Origin: Candidatus Helarchaeota archaeon
GTDB taxonomy: Archaea > Asgardarchaeota > Lokiarchaeia > Helarchaeales > RDOG01
Reading direction: 5' to 3'
NCBI GenBank assembly: GCA_019058315.1
Contig: JAHPZH010000002.1
Span: 877,910 to 941,909, forward strand
Length of the DNA stretch: 64,000 bases
Shown here piece by piece: positions 47,464 through 57,985 of the stretch. How positions within the stretch are numbered: position 1 is the stretch's first letter; each line of letters begins with the position of its first letter. The translations under genes and the position numbers were made by a program. Below the pieces are notes generated by a model, which did no database searches, was not told the DNA's origin, and was given only the letters and a program-made list of their open reading frames with translations.

Positions 47464-48480
47464 GTGATTAAGTGGATGGGAATGGAACCTAAAATATTAC
47501 AGAAAATCGAGAAATATGGAAGATATTCGGAAACTTTTCCCCTTAAAAAAGGTCCGGTAGGACCAGTTGAAGTGAAAGGTGTAAGGGGACAACAAATAAA
47601 AATTTATCTGACTTCTGATGGAATAGAAATTTATGATAAGAATAATGTATTAGAAAAGAGTATTTTTTATGACGAAATTGACGCATGTATAAACCTTAAT
47701 GTTGCCGAGCATTTAAAGATTCCAAAGAGTACCTTGACTTTTTCTGCCTATAAAGTGGAAACAATTTTATTACATTATTCAAATAACAAAAAATTATATC
47801 TACTATTTTGGAGTACTATTGCTGGTTGGCAACCTAAGCGACATGCAAAAGTCTTTAATAAAATACAAGAACACATAAATCGTCCGAATATAAAGGACTT
47901 TTTGATTGCTCTAGCTCCAAAATATGACGATTTTAAAATCCCAATTTCTCGAATTCAAGAAGAGTATCCTCTTGATGTTAATGAGATCCGCCATATAGTT
48001 GAGGAAATTACGGATTCGAATTTTAAATTCAAACAATCCAAAGATTATATTCTAGTGAAACCCAAACCTAAAATCGAAGTTGAAAGAGTAAGTATAAATG
48101 GAGAAGAAAAATTTAATGTAGTAGATAAAATAGAAATACCTCTTGAATTTCATATAACAAACCGAGGCACTTATCCGGCAAGAATTTCTCTACATCTTGA
48201 TGCTGCAAATTTACCAACGGGAAAACCTCATCCTCCATTTGATATTAAGCCAGGAGAAACCGCAATAAAGACCTTTCATGTTTCCACATTTGTAAAAGAC
48301 AATGAATATACAATGAATTTATTGCTGTGTGATAACAACGATGATAATGTTGAAATTGAAGATTCGGGAGTTACTTTTACAATAAATAGAAAAACATCAA
48401 AGAAAATGAAATTAAAAAATATTCTAAAAGCAGCTCTTTATCAATCCGCAAATGTGTTAGGAATCGCAAGGAAAATATAA
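47464..48480 (+). CDS. Protein with N-terminal unknown domain and Ig-like C-domain
   Basis: A 338-residue protein with a GTG start (ATG codons follow at 47476 and 47482). Residues 1-130 read like a beta-rich, PH/GRAM-like module (TSDGIEIYDKNN, LLHYSNNKKLYLLFWST). The middle (HAKVFNKIQEHIN, DVNEIRHIVEEITD) is helical. From about 210 it is an Ig/CARDB-like beta sandwich (VDKIEIPLEFHITNRG, FDIKPGETA). A basic tail (KKMKLKNILKAAL) closes the protein. No signal peptide. The tail is duplicated downstream. Confidence 0.55.
   Translation: MIKWMGMEPKILQKIEKYGRYSETFPLKKGPVGPVEVKGVRGQQIKIYLTSDGIEIYDKNNVLEKSIFYDEIDACINLNVAEHLKIPKSTLTFSAYKVETILLHYSNNKKLYLLFWSTIAGWQPKRHAKVFNKIQEHINRPNIKDFLIALAPKYDDFKIPISRIQEEYPLDVNEIRHIVEEITDSNFKFKQSKDYILVKPKPKIEVERVSINGEEKFNVVDKIEIPLEFHITNRGTYPARISLHLDAANLPTGKPHPPFDIKPGETAIKTFHVSTFVKDNEYTMNLLLCDNNDDNVEIEDSGVTFTINRKTSKKMKLKNILKAALYQSANVLGIARKI
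48383..48480 (+). repeat. 3' tail of the Ig-like gene, copy A
   Basis: This segment, encoding the basic tail NRKTSKKMKLKNILKAAL and the stop, is repeated at 48711-48811 with about 85% identity and one three-base indel. Confidence 0.75.
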
Positions 48481-48488
48481 AAAATAAA

Positions 48489-48695
48489 ATGAAAGTTAAA
48501 TCAATGAGAAAAGAAGTAGATAAAGCAGATTTAATAATTGTTATATTAGTGCTAGTATTTTTAGCATCTTTAGTCTTGATTGATCACTTATCTGAACCTA
48601 TAATTGTCGTAACAATTTTAATTATCACAATTACAGTAATTATCATAAGAATAATCGTTTATTATTATAGATATAGAACAAATAAAGAAGAATAA
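48489..48695 (+). CDS. Small two-TM membrane protein
   Basis: A 68-residue protein with two hydrophobic segments (LIIVILVLVFLASLVLI and IIVVTILIITITVIIIRI) and charged ends (KSMRKEVDKAD, YRYRTNKEE). It starts 8 bases after the Ig-like gene and is followed by the second copy of that gene's tail. No family recognised. Confidence 0.6.
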   Translation: MKVKSMRKEVDKADLIIVILVLVFLASLVLIDHLSEPIIVVTILIITITVIIIRIIVYYYRYRTNKEE

Positions 48696-48710
48696 AAGTT
48701 TCCTCTATGA

Positions 48711-48811
48711 TAAATAGAAAAACATCAAAGAAAATGAAATTAAAAAATATTCTAAAAGCGGCCCTATTAAGATCCGCAGATGTGTTAGGAGGATTTGCGA
48801 GGAAGATATGA
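48711..48811 (+). repeat. 3' tail of the Ig-like gene, copy B (gene remnant)
   Basis: Repeats 48383-48480 through the stop codon. Its frame reads NRKTSKKMKLKNILKAAL, then GGFARKI and TGA, with no gene in front of it. It looks like the surviving end of a tandem paralogue whose body was lost. Confidence 0.7.
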
Positions 48812-48813
48812 CA

Positions 48814-48951
48814 AATAATAAAAAATCTAATTTTTTATAAAACTCATTAAAAAATGCCTTCCCATACTGCTCGGTTTGGTATTAATTAGATATAAGCATT
48901 ACTTTAAAATTTTAAAAAGCAGTTATTTTCAAACTAGGTATTTACAGACTA
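48814..48951 (+). repeat. Degenerate intergenic repeat, copy A (before engB)
   Basis: Shares an ordered series of words with 49740-49870: AATAATAAA...ATCTAATTTTT, ATAAAA.TCATT, a GGTTTGGTAT/GGATTTGGTAT core, GTTATTTTCAAA and TATTTACA. Both copies precede genes by 30-120 bases. Confidence 0.45.
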
Positions 48952-49066
48952 TTAAAAACAAAATTATCGTCATCATCCACAAATACCTTTATCCAATTCA
49001 AAACCAATTCTAACTGAAAAAGAATATTATAAATGACCACTGAAAGAATATAAGAATTATACTAAA

Positions 49067-49705
49067 ATGAAAGAAAAACCATCTCTATTAATCATAGGAA
49101 ATTCAAATGTAGGGAAGAGTGCCACAACTAAACTACTTCTCCCGAATCCGAAGAAATTTAAGGGGAAAACGGGCAAATCTCCCGGGAGCACATTATTTAT
49201 TGAACCGATTACACAAGTTAACCTCCCCTATAAGATTATAGATTTGCCAGGCTTCGGATATATGCGCCATAAGGGTAGGAGAAGGGAAGACCATATTAAA
49301 AATTTAATCATTGTCCACATCGAAAAACACCACAAAGAGTATTTTTTTGGCATTGTGGTATTAAATATTCTCCGGATCGAACAGCAAATCACTAAATATT
49401 TCATTCAGGATAAAAATTCCATACCCTTAAATTTTGAACTACTCCAATTTCTAAAAGAATTTGATATTCCTTTTATTGTGTTACTGAATAAAATCGATAA
49501 AGTTTCAGAATTAGAAATGAGAAGGATTATTGCATTCTTTGTTGATGCAGCTCGAGAATACGGATTAAATCTAATTCATTTAGACAACTTTGATAAAACT
49601 AATGAAACCAAGATACCATATTTAGAATTTTCAGCACGAAAAAAAACAAATCTTGGAAAGTTAAAATCGATAATTCAGCATTATTTTAATTTATTTCCTA
49701 AATAA
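49067..49705 (+). CDS. engB: EngB/YihA-family ribosome-associated GTPase
   Basis: A 212-residue small GTPase with all motifs: G1 GNSNVGKS (11-18), a G2 threonine in SPGSTLF, G3 DLPGFGY, G4 NKID. The G1-G3 spacing and the P-G-x-T element fit the EngB branch of TrmE-Era GTPases, which act in large-subunit assembly in bacteria and have archaeal relatives. The C-terminus ends in a helix (GKLKSIIQHYFN) as expected. No operon partner is evident. Confidence 0.8.
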   Translation: MKEKPSLLIIGNSNVGKSATTKLLLPNPKKFKGKTGKSPGSTLFIEPITQVNLPYKIIDLPGFGYMRHKGRRREDHIKNLIIVHIEKHHKEYFFGIVVLNILRIEQQITKYFIQDKNSIPLNFELLQFLKEFDIPFIVLLNKIDKVSELEMRRIIAFFVDAAREYGLNLIHLDNFDKTNETKIPYLEFSARKKTNLGKLKSIIQHYFNLFPK

Positions 49706-49739
49706 TATGAATGAAATTTATTCGATTAGAGCTATAAGA

Positions 49740-49870
49740 AATAATAAATCTAATTTTTCCATAAAAATTCATTCAAAACAAGCCTATATCTATGGATTTG
49801 GTATCTTCAAACATAGGGTGAATTTGGAAACATAAAAAAGAAGTTATTTTCAAATAATTTATTTACAAAC
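49740..49870 (+). repeat. Degenerate intergenic repeat, copy B (before the propeller gene)
   Basis: Second copy of the element at 48814-48951, with the same words in the same order. It ends about 30 bases before the start at 49899, so it may carry promoter signals. Confidence 0.45.
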
Positions 49871-49898
49871 ATTATATACAAAAAAACGAGATAAAAAA

Positions 49899-51179
49899 AT
49901 GCAAAGAACCAAATTTATTTTATTAATATTTTCTCAAATACTCTTAGTATCTTCGGTGTTTTTTAGTGTTTTAGACGCCCCAAATCCTAGTTGCTTAATC
50001 TCAGCACCCAATTTAGCCGAAATCCCCAGAAATCTTGTAATCGCAACTCCCAGTTATGTAAATAGATGGTCGACTACATATTCCCCGGACAATATCGATA
50101 TTTCAGCAGATGGACGATATTTTGTAACAGGCGACTCAGCCCCCGCCCCTACTAATCTTACCTTTTACGATAGAAACGGTCCTAGGTGGGCCCACATTCC
50201 AGGGGATGCTATCCTTGATGTAGCAATTTCTGCAAATGGGCAATATATAGTAACTGGAACCCAGATAAAAAATGTAACTCTTTATAACCGAGCAGGATTT
50301 CGGGATGATTATATTCCTAGTGATGGTATTATATCAGTTGCAATATCAGCTGACGGGCTTTACTTCGTTGCTGGAGATATACCTGGTCGCGTTCTTATGT
50401 TTAATAGATCTAATCCTCAAGCTAATGGAATTAATAACATGTGGAATTATACTACTGGTGACGGTAGTATTGGCGCACTTGCTATTTCATCAGACGGTCA
50501 ATGCATTGCTGCTGGTGGCTGGAATCAAAATATAACTCTACTTAATCGAGATTCTACAGTAATTCAGGAAATCGAAACTGGAGCGGTTCGATCATTGGCG
50601 ATGTCCGCTGATGGGACTTATATTGTCTCCGGAAATTCAAGCGGTTATGTATCCTTATTTAACAACACGGGTAGTTTGTTAGTGGGCTATGATATGGGGG
50701 AAGAAGTTCGAGAAGCGGCAATTTCGGCAGATGGTCAATATTTCGCTGTAGGAGGAATTAATGACCATGTCATGATGTTTAGACGAAATGGATCAATAGT
50801 CTGGGATTACGATACTGGATTTAACGTTTATTCGGTCGCAATGTCAGCAAATGGGCAATATGTAGTTTCGGGTGATGGAAATTCCAACGTAACACTATTT
50901 AATCAAACTGGATTTATGTGGAACTATACAACTGGGGGTTCAGTTAATAGTGTAGCAATTTCGGCAGATGGGCAATATTTTGTAGCTGGATCAGGTGACA
51001 ATTACGCCTATCTGTTTAAAAATCCATTACCAAGTGACGAAGACCAGAATCAACTAATTCTACTACTATTGGCTCAAGCGGGAACTGGAGATCAGTCAAT
51101 ATTCATGTTTGCGATAATCGGAATCGGTGCAGTGTCAGCAGTGATAATAATAATTCTACTGGTTAAAAAACAAGAGTAA
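49899..51179 (+). CDS. Secreted beta-propeller protein with C-terminal anchor
   Basis: A 426-residue surface protein. A signal peptide (FILLIFSQILLVSSVFFSV) is followed by repeated blades with the pattern VAISADGQYFVAG...VTLFNRTG, about seven, like WD40/PQQ-type propellers. A short linker leads to a C-terminal membrane helix (FAIIGIGAVSAVIIIILLV) and a KK-rich end, giving a type I, outward-facing topology. Probably a binding protein of the cell envelope; ligand unknown. Confidence 0.78.
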   Translation: MQRTKFILLIFSQILLVSSVFFSVLDAPNPSCLISAPNLAEIPRNLVIATPSYVNRWSTTYSPDNIDISADGRYFVTGDSAPAPTNLTFYDRNGPRWAHIPGDAILDVAISANGQYIVTGTQIKNVTLYNRAGFRDDYIPSDGIISVAISADGLYFVAGDIPGRVLMFNRSNPQANGINNMWNYTTGDGSIGALAISSDGQCIAAGGWNQNITLLNRDSTVIQEIETGAVRSLAMSADGTYIVSGNSSGYVSLFNNTGSLLVGYDMGEEVREAAISADGQYFAVGGINDHVMMFRRNGSIVWDYDTGFNVYSVAMSANGQYVVSGDGNSNVTLFNQTGFMWNYTTGGSVNSVAISADGQYFVAGSGDNYAYLFKNPLPSDEDQNQLILLLLAQAGTGDQSIFMFAIIGIGAVSAVIIIILLVKKQE

Positions 51180-51374
51180 TCTTCAAAATTTTCCACTTTT
51201 TTAATTTACCCTTTTTTAAATTTAGAATTTTTATGAAACTTCATGTCCTGTAATGATTCGTTTGCTATTCGCTAGGTAAAAAAATGCGCATAATTCTAAT
51301 ATTTGAAGCTGAATAGAAAAATATTTTAGTTTTTAAGTGAGATTATATTCCAAATATTTTTTTAGTGAATCAGC

Positions 51375-52079
51375 ATGAATGATAAAATACTATGTCCAAA
51401 CTGTTCTTCCCCATTAAAGCAAGTTACAAGGGCAGTTGTAAGATGTGAGGTTTGTGATATAGAATTTCCAAGGATCGGATTATTGATAAAGCACGAAAAA
51501 AACGTCTATGAAATTTTCACCTGCAACTATTGTGGCTGCAAGGAGGGAGAATTTCACGAGTATGGCTGTGAAATGGAGCGATGTCCGTTTTGTGGTCTGC
51601 AGCTTATTTCATGTGAATGTATTTACGAGCATCTAGGATACAAAATCGATGAGAATGCCCCTTACTCCGGTCTCCCCAAGAAAGTCTATGAGAAGGGAGT
51701 CTCTGATAAGGAAAGAGAAAAATGGAAGGAAATTTTAAATGATAAAGGAAAAATTTCCTGCCTCTTCTTTCCAAACATATGTCCTACTTGTGGAAAGTTG
51801 TGGCCTGCCAGATTTATGGCTGATGCTTGGGAGAAAGTCCCAAATCCCCGAGATTTAAAGTATCAATCCTTGTGCGTATCCTGTTTTTTAAAATTAAGAT
51901 CGGGAGAAGACATATCAACAAAAGATTTATGTGAATATTGTGGCTCCCTTAATCCAACCCATGTTATCGATTCGGAAAGAATTGAAATGAGTAAAGAGGG
52001 GAAGTTTCTTTGTGCAAAATGTCATGATTATATTAAAAATATACTAAAATTAAAAAAAGACATGCCAAGGAAGAAATGA
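51375..52079 (+). CDS. Cysteine-rich zinc-finger protein
   Basis: A 234-residue protein with at least five CxxC knuckles: CPNCSS with CEVCD, CNYCGC, CPFCG with SCEC, CPTCG, CVSCF, and CEYCG with CAKCH. The HEYGCEMERCPFCG element is a motif I know from uncharacterised bacterial proteins. The many zinc sites suggest protein or nucleic-acid binding. No catalytic motif seen. Codon use is richer in G and C than in the island. Confidence 0.65.
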   Translation: MNDKILCPNCSSPLKQVTRAVVRCEVCDIEFPRIGLLIKHEKNVYEIFTCNYCGCKEGEFHEYGCEMERCPFCGLQLISCECIYEHLGYKIDENAPYSGLPKKVYEKGVSDKEREKWKEILNDKGKISCLFFPNICPTCGKLWPARFMADAWEKVPNPRDLKYQSLCVSCFLKLRSGEDISTKDLCEYCGSLNPTHVIDSERIEMSKEGKFLCAKCHDYIKNILKLKKDMPRKK

Positions 52080-52093
52080 AAAAATAGTAAATA

Positions 52094-52762
52094 TCAACTA
52101 TTTATTTTATCCTCATTATCAATTAGTTTAAAATAGAAATCTCTAGAAAAATAGTAATCTAGAACAGTGATCACGATATAAAATATTAGGATGAAAAGGG
52201 TTCCTATTCCTATGGCATTATAGGAAAATATTATTAGAAATATTAAGAATGTGGCAGATACAACATTTAGCAATCCCCAAACTCGGAAGTTATGTCTCTC
52301 ACCGGGTTTTGCCGTAATTATTGAGTATAATGCCCAGCTAATATCTATTAATGAAAGTACTAACAATGCATATATGAAATTGAAGTTATTTAACCAATTT
52401 AGAAACATAATATAAATAAAATTCAAGCTATTTATTAAAAAAACTGCCATTTCACTAGTAATTGTAAATGTATTATCAACTAATTGCCCTGCCATACATA
52501 AAATGATAAGTTCGGAAATAATAAAGAAAGTATTTACAAAAAATTCACGTGGACGTTGTCCCTTGCTTGTTATTGAGTGAACATTATTTCCATGAAAAAA
52601 CCTAATAGCAGTTATTAGGAAGGTAATAAAATTAAAAGTTATATTAATATCAAAATTCGATTTTAGCATCCTATCAATACCATATTCAATTGGAAAACTA
52701 ATGAGAATTGAATATAGAATTGGGATTAAATTAGAATTAGCTACTTCTATGGCTTTTCTCAT
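52094..52762 (-). CDS. Multi-pass membrane protein of unknown family
   Basis: A 222-residue protein with about six hydrophobic segments (for example LIPILYSILISFPIEY, VFLINSLNFIYIMFLNWL, ATFLIFLIIFSY, ILIFYIVITVLDYYF). Charged loops between them show no conserved motif I recognise. It ends 14 bases after the convergent zinc-finger gene. Confidence 0.6.
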   Translation of the reverse strand: MRKAIEVANSNLIPILYSILISFPIEYGIDRMLKSNFDINITFNFITFLITAIRFFHGNNVHSITSKGQRPREFFVNTFFIISELIILCMAGQLVDNTFTITSEMAVFLINSLNFIYIMFLNWLNNFNFIYALLVLSLIDISWALYSIITAKPGERHNFRVWGLLNVVSATFLIFLIIFSYNAIGIGTLFILIFYIVITVLDYYFSRDFYFKLIDNEDKINS

Positions 52763-52873
52763 GACAGATATCCCTATGTTAATATTTTGATAACAACTAA
52801 ATTTAACACTTTATAAAAATTTCGTAAAGTTGGAAATTAGATTCAGAATTCAAAAAGCGTTTTTTCTTTACTT

Positions 52874-53869
<996 letters not shown>

Positions 53870-54009
53870 TCAATTTTTTTTTACTTCATTTTCAAAATTT
53901 ATTTTCACCATCTCAATTATTTCCAAAACCTCTTTTCTTCGATTTTGCACAATGCAACTATATTACCAAATTCTGTAATTATCTTTATGTAATTATTTAT
54001 GTAATTAAT

Positions 54010-54873
54010 TTATTCTTTTCCAATTAAAAATTTAAAATACGTTCCCAATTGACGAGGACGAACAAGTAAAGCTGGAACTTGTTTGCGATAGTCCCTAAAA
54101 GATTCACCAAATCGTTCAATTAATTCTTTTTCTTCAACTTTCCAGATATGAATTATAAAACCAATGAGAAGCAAAATAAAGAAGATGATGGAATAAAGAG
54201 AAAATTGCACCAAAATTCCCGAAAAACTGACGTAAATCACTCCAGCATAAGCAGGATGGCGTAGTACTGAATAAATTTTGTGATTCTGAATGGAGCTTTC
54301 CTCGGGAAAATATAAATAGACTACTGTCATATAATCAAATCCAAAAGTAAAAAGTGAACGTATCATGGTTAAAGCTCCTAAAATAAACACTACGATTCCA
54401 AGGATAATTCGAATGAAATCAAAAATCCACGTATTTAACCAAGATATGGAAAGGGGTTGAATAAATTTTGTGGCTGGTCGGAATGGATCTAAATAGGATT
54501 TATTTAATATCAATGGAATTGTATTAAAAATCCCCAAGCATATCATACATATAACCCCAGCAAAGCCAAAAAAGAAAACGCGTTGATAAGAAGTCTGTTG
54601 ATATTTCGCTTTTAAGCGATCTCGCCAAAACCACATCTGATAAACTAAGAGTAATCCTCCAGACTCGATGATAATTACACCAAGAATCGGAAAAAACCAA
54701 CTCCAATCAGTTCCCAAAATTTGTATATTTACCTTGGTAAGTTTTAGAAACATGAATAAAGAAAAATAAATTAATATTATACAAGCAATCGTATATAATG
54801 GTAATAATATAATGCGTTTCCCACGTAGCGCAGGTAATTTTTCCCGAAATTTATCGAATCCTTTGATTTTCAT
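54010..54873 (-). CDS. ICMT-like membrane methyltransferase
   Basis: A 287-residue integral membrane protein with about six helices. The C-terminal third has the isoprenylcysteine-carboxyl-methyltransferase/PEMT signature: IYSVLRHPAYAGVIY, then KVEEKELIERFGESFRDYRK. These bind S-adenosylmethionine. The substrate may be a lipid or a prenylated protein; I cannot tell which. It lies between an aldo/keto reductase and an O-methyltransferase. Confidence 0.75.
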   Translation of the reverse strand: MKIKGFDKFREKLPALRGKRIILLPLYTIACIILIYFSLFMFLKLTKVNIQILGTDWSWFFPILGVIIIESGGLLLVYQMWFWRDRLKAKYQQTSYQRVFFFGFAGVICMICLGIFNTIPLILNKSYLDPFRPATKFIQPLSISWLNTWIFDFIRIILGIVVFILGALTMIRSLFTFGFDYMTVVYLYFPEESSIQNHKIYSVLRHPAYAGVIYVSFSGILVQFSLYSIIFFILLLIGFIIHIWKVEEKELIERFGESFRDYRKQVPALLVRPRQLGTYFKFLIGKE

Positions 54874-55036
54874 AGATTGTTAACACATTCTTTCTAATTA
54901 ACTTAAACAGTTTTTTTAAAATTTTATCAAACTATAATGAAAATTAAATTTAAAATTCCTTATTGAGGATTTAATCTAATGATCTTTTAATTTTTAATTT
55001 GAAATAATAGTTACAATAGAGGGAATTGAAACTAAA

Positions 55037-56071
55037 ATGAAAGAAAAAGATACTAAAAGCAAATCTCGACCGCACCCATTCGCGCAACTCATGATATATA
55101 TAGCTGGAAAAACGTACACGCATTTAGTTTCATTAGCTGCCAATTTGGGTATTGCTGATTTGCTAGCTGATGGACCAAAATCCGTAGAGGACCTCGCTGC
55201 CGCTACTGAAACTCATACACCAAGCCTATATCGCGTTTTACGTGTTTTAGACCGTATGGGTGTATTTTCTGAAAAAGAACCAAGAATCTTTTCTTTAAAT
55301 CGCATGTCTAAATATTTACTTACAAATTCACCCCTTTCTGTGAGAGATTGGGCCATTATGAATGGAAGTGAATGGCATAGTCGAACTTGGTCAAATATTT
55401 TATTTAATATAAAAACAGGCAAACCATCTTTTGATGAAGTATTTGGAATGAAATTTTTTGATTATTTTGAAAAGAAACCTGATGAATTTGTCGTCTATAA
55501 CAATGTAATGACATTTTTCTCGAAAGGTCAAGCAGCAATTTTAGCTAATTCTTATGATTTCTCCAATTTTCAATCCATCGTTGATGTGGGGGGCGGGCAT
55601 GGTTTCCTTCTAGCAACAATTCTGAGATCTAATCCATCGCTACAAGGTATTTTATTCGACTTGCCAAGAGTAGTAAAGGGTGCAAAAAAAACAATGGAAA
55701 AACATAACCTATTGGAACGATGTAAGATTATTGGAGGCGATTTTTTTCATAGTGTTCCTAAAGGAGCAGATGCTTATATAATGAAATATGTAATTCATGA
55801 TTGGTATGATGAGAAAGCCAGAATAATATTGAAAAACTGTCGAGATGCTATAGCCCCAAATGGAAAATTATTAGTAATAGATAAGGTAATTTCTTTAAAA
55901 AGTGGATTAGAAGATGAGATTATGGGAGACATAGAAATGATGATACTTGGAGGTGGGCTTGAACGTACAGAAAGTGAATTCAAGCTTCTTTTTAATAGTG
56001 CTGGATTTAAATTGACTAATATTATCCCTACCCAATTACCATTATTTATTTTAGAATGTGAGCCAATTTAA
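55037..56071 (+). CDS. Family-2 O-methyltransferase (hydroxyindole/AcsO-like)
   Basis: A 344-residue SAM-dependent methyltransferase. The N-terminal winged dimerisation domain (GIADLLADGPKSVEDLAAAT, HTPSLYRVLRVLDRMGVF) precedes the SAM site IVDVGGGHGFLLATIL. The general-base histidine is in KYVIHDWYDEKA. This is the plan of small-molecule O-methyltransferases such as acetylserotonin methyltransferase; tailoring of a secondary metabolite is typical. No other biosynthetic genes are next to it. Confidence 0.85.
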   Translation: MKEKDTKSKSRPHPFAQLMIYIAGKTYTHLVSLAANLGIADLLADGPKSVEDLAAATETHTPSLYRVLRVLDRMGVFSEKEPRIFSLNRMSKYLLTNSPLSVRDWAIMNGSEWHSRTWSNILFNIKTGKPSFDEVFGMKFFDYFEKKPDEFVVYNNVMTFFSKGQAAILANSYDFSNFQSIVDVGGGHGFLLATILRSNPSLQGILFDLPRVVKGAKKTMEKHNLLERCKIIGGDFFHSVPKGADAYIMKYVIHDWYDEKARIILKNCRDAIAPNGKLLVIDKVISLKSGLEDEIMGDIEMMILGGGLERTESEFKLLFNSAGFKLTNIIPTQLPLFILECEPI

Positions 56072-56240
56072 AATCGATTCTAAATAAAATTTGATTTGAG
56101 AATTAAATATAAGCGAATTTGCAATCAATTGGAAACTGTATGAGCATAAACAATATACATTTATAAAAAATTTAAAAAATCATATTTCAAGAGACTTCTC
56201 GAAAAGTTTACTTTATATTAATATTGAGAGGTAATAAATT

Positions 56241-56624
56241 TTGGTTCAAATTGACATGTTTGCGTTGCTTGGCATAGGTGTTATGACAGTTTTATTCATT
56301 TTATTAATATTGGTATTTAGATATTATTATAAATTATATAGACTTGTTGAATATTCTGAAATTTGGAAGTATTGGAAGTATCAGCTTATAGGTTTTGTCA
56401 TTGCGGGTGGTGGACTTTTGGTTTCATTTTATTTTTATGTTTTGTACATTTTTTCCATGCCAACTGAAGCCTTAAGAGTTTCTGCGGATGTATTTCATCT
56501 TATTTTAATTTATTGTGGGGCACTAATAGGAGTAATTAGTAGTCTTGTTACTTTGGTGGGAATGCAGGAATTCTATAATAAAGCTGAACAAATGTCAAAA
56601 AAGGATGATCAAGGAGATGTTTAA
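56241..56624 (+). CDS. Three-TM membrane protein, tandem paralogue 1
   Basis: A 127-residue protein with a TTG start (GAGAGG ribosome-binding site eight bases upstream). It has three hydrophobic helices and a YYYKLYRLVEYSEIWKYWK motif after the first. It shares this and EFYNKAEQM near the end with the next gene, so the two are paralogues. Confidence 0.6.
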   Translation: MVQIDMFALLGIGVMTVLFILLILVFRYYYKLYRLVEYSEIWKYWKYQLIGFVIAGGGLLVSFYFYVLYIFSMPTEALRVSADVFHLILIYCGALIGVISSLVTLVGMQEFYNKAEQMSKKDDQGDV

Positions 56625-56627
56625 AAA

Positions 56628-57008
56628 ATGAGCTATTTTTTTATTTATTTCTCGCTTATAGCAATTTTTATTATCCTAAGTTCTTTAAATATAGGGTATT
56701 ATTATTATTTTAAGCTCTATAAACTAACTCAATATAGTAATATCTGGAGATCTTTCAAAAAAATTACAATCGGAATGGCAGGGGTAATTATTGGAATGAT
56801 AGTAATGATTTTGATGCTATTTCATTATTTGTTAACAACCTTTCCAGATCTCTTCCTAGATGCATACTTCAATATCACCAATTTTTATGCATTGGGCGTA
56901 ATTCTAGGAGCTCCAGTTTGTACAGTAGGACTTATAATTAATATTTATGGGACAAGAAAATTTTATCAAAAAATGGAAAAAATGGTAATTGAATCCGCAG
57001 AAAATTAA
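56628..57008 (+). CDS. Three-TM membrane protein, tandem paralogue 2
   Basis: A 126-residue protein three bases after its paralogue, with YYYFKLYKLTQYSNIWRSFK in the same position and KFYQKMEKM at the end. The hydrophobic helices match in spacing. Unknown function; a small heteromeric membrane complex is possible. Confidence 0.6.
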   Translation: MSYFFIYFSLIAIFIILSSLNIGYYYYFKLYKLTQYSNIWRSFKKITIGMAGVIIGMIVMILMLFHYLLTTFPDLFLDAYFNITNFYALGVILGAPVCTVGLIINIYGTRKFYQKMEKMVIESAEN

Positions 57009-57409
57009 TTTTTAAGCTATTTCTTAAAAGGTTGTCTATATAATTATCTTAAATGCAATGAATTATTAATAGACTGAATTATTACTAATTAAAAAGGACA
57101 ATTTCAGAGAAATTATTAATAGAAAAACGGTAATTAAAGAAGATTATGTAATCGATTCCAAGATCAAAAAAACTCTTTCTCAAAACAACATATTGAGCCA
57201 GTCTCAAAAATTAATTGGACTTCTCAGAATAAATTTTTAATTATTTTCAATCAGAATTAAAGAACCGTAACTGAATAGCAAAATCTTAACTAAGTTAATT
57301 TGAATTTACTTTATTTCTTATAAATCATCTGTCATTTTAATATTACACCCTATCCAAGATATAGAACTGAAATTTTTGCAGAAAATTAAATGAAAGGAAA
57401 GAGAGAATC
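57009..57409. other. Gene-free stretch before the chemotaxis operon
   Basis: About 400 bases, AT-rich. A 168-base open stretch (57073-57240) has protein-like composition but no start codon. Presumably holds the operon's promoter. Confidence 0.45.
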
Positions 57410-57982
57410 ATGCAGTCAGAAATAAATAAGATTAATGGGAAAAAAAAAGGTTCTATTGATTCTAATGACCAAATTTCAATATTAATTTTTGAAGTTGGAT
57501 GGGAACAATTTACTATGGAGCTTTTTGAGGCTAGTGAAATTATTAAAAGAGGGCAAATTAGAAGGTTACCAAAAAGCCTTCCATATATAGAAGGAATATA
57601 TAATCATAGGGGAGAAATAATTCACATTCTTAACTTAAAAAAGAGATTAAGATTAAATGAATACCTAATATATAAAACAAAACTCGAGTCTATTAATAAA
57701 AGCGATAATGATTCAAAATCCTTGAATAATTTCATTATTATTGTTGAAATTAATAATAAAAAAATTGGATTTTTAGTTGATCGTATCGTTGATGTTGTAA
57801 ATGTAAATTCTGAAGACATTATCGATTTAAGTCCTATTTTTCAAACTAGTATAGATATAGAATATATTAAATCAATTATAAAGTTTGACGATAGACCTAG
57901 AGTTATGCTAAATATAATCAAACTTCTTACAGAGGTTGGAAAAAATATTAGAGAAGAAGAAACAACATTAAAAAATAAATAA
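57410..57982 (+). CDS. cheW: CheW-type coupling protein 1
   Basis: A 190-residue CheW fold. Landmarks: FEVGWEQFTMELFEASEII, RLPKSLPYIEGIYNHRGEIIHILNLKKRL (the VxGIxNxRGxIxPxxxL pattern), and IGFLVDRIVDVVNV. CheW links chemoreceptors to the kinase CheA. First gene of the chemotaxis operon, preceded by a GGAAAGAGAG ribosome-binding region. It carries a 20-residue N-terminal extension and a charged C-terminus. Confidence 0.88.
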   Translation: MQSEINKINGKKKGSIDSNDQISILIFEVGWEQFTMELFEASEIIKRGQIRRLPKSLPYIEGIYNHRGEIIHILNLKKRLRLNEYLIYKTKLESINKSDNDSKSLNNFIIIVEINNKKIGFLVDRIVDVVNVNSEDIIDLSPIFQTSIDIEYIKSIIKFDDRPRVMLNIIKLLTEVGKNIREEETTLKNK

Positions 57983-57985
57983 AAG

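Noticed and set aside
52549..52554. CACGTG, core of the PIN/NACHT operator
   Set aside because: Only the six-base core is present, inside a membrane-protein gene, without the flanking palindrome.
53945..53957. TTGCA-CAA-TGCAA inverted repeat upstream of the aldo/keto reductase
   Set aside because: Five-base arms are too short to stand out in 64 kb, and no second copy was seen.
57073..57240. 56-codon open stretch with protein-like composition
   Set aside because: No usable start codon or ribosome-binding site, and no recognisable motif.
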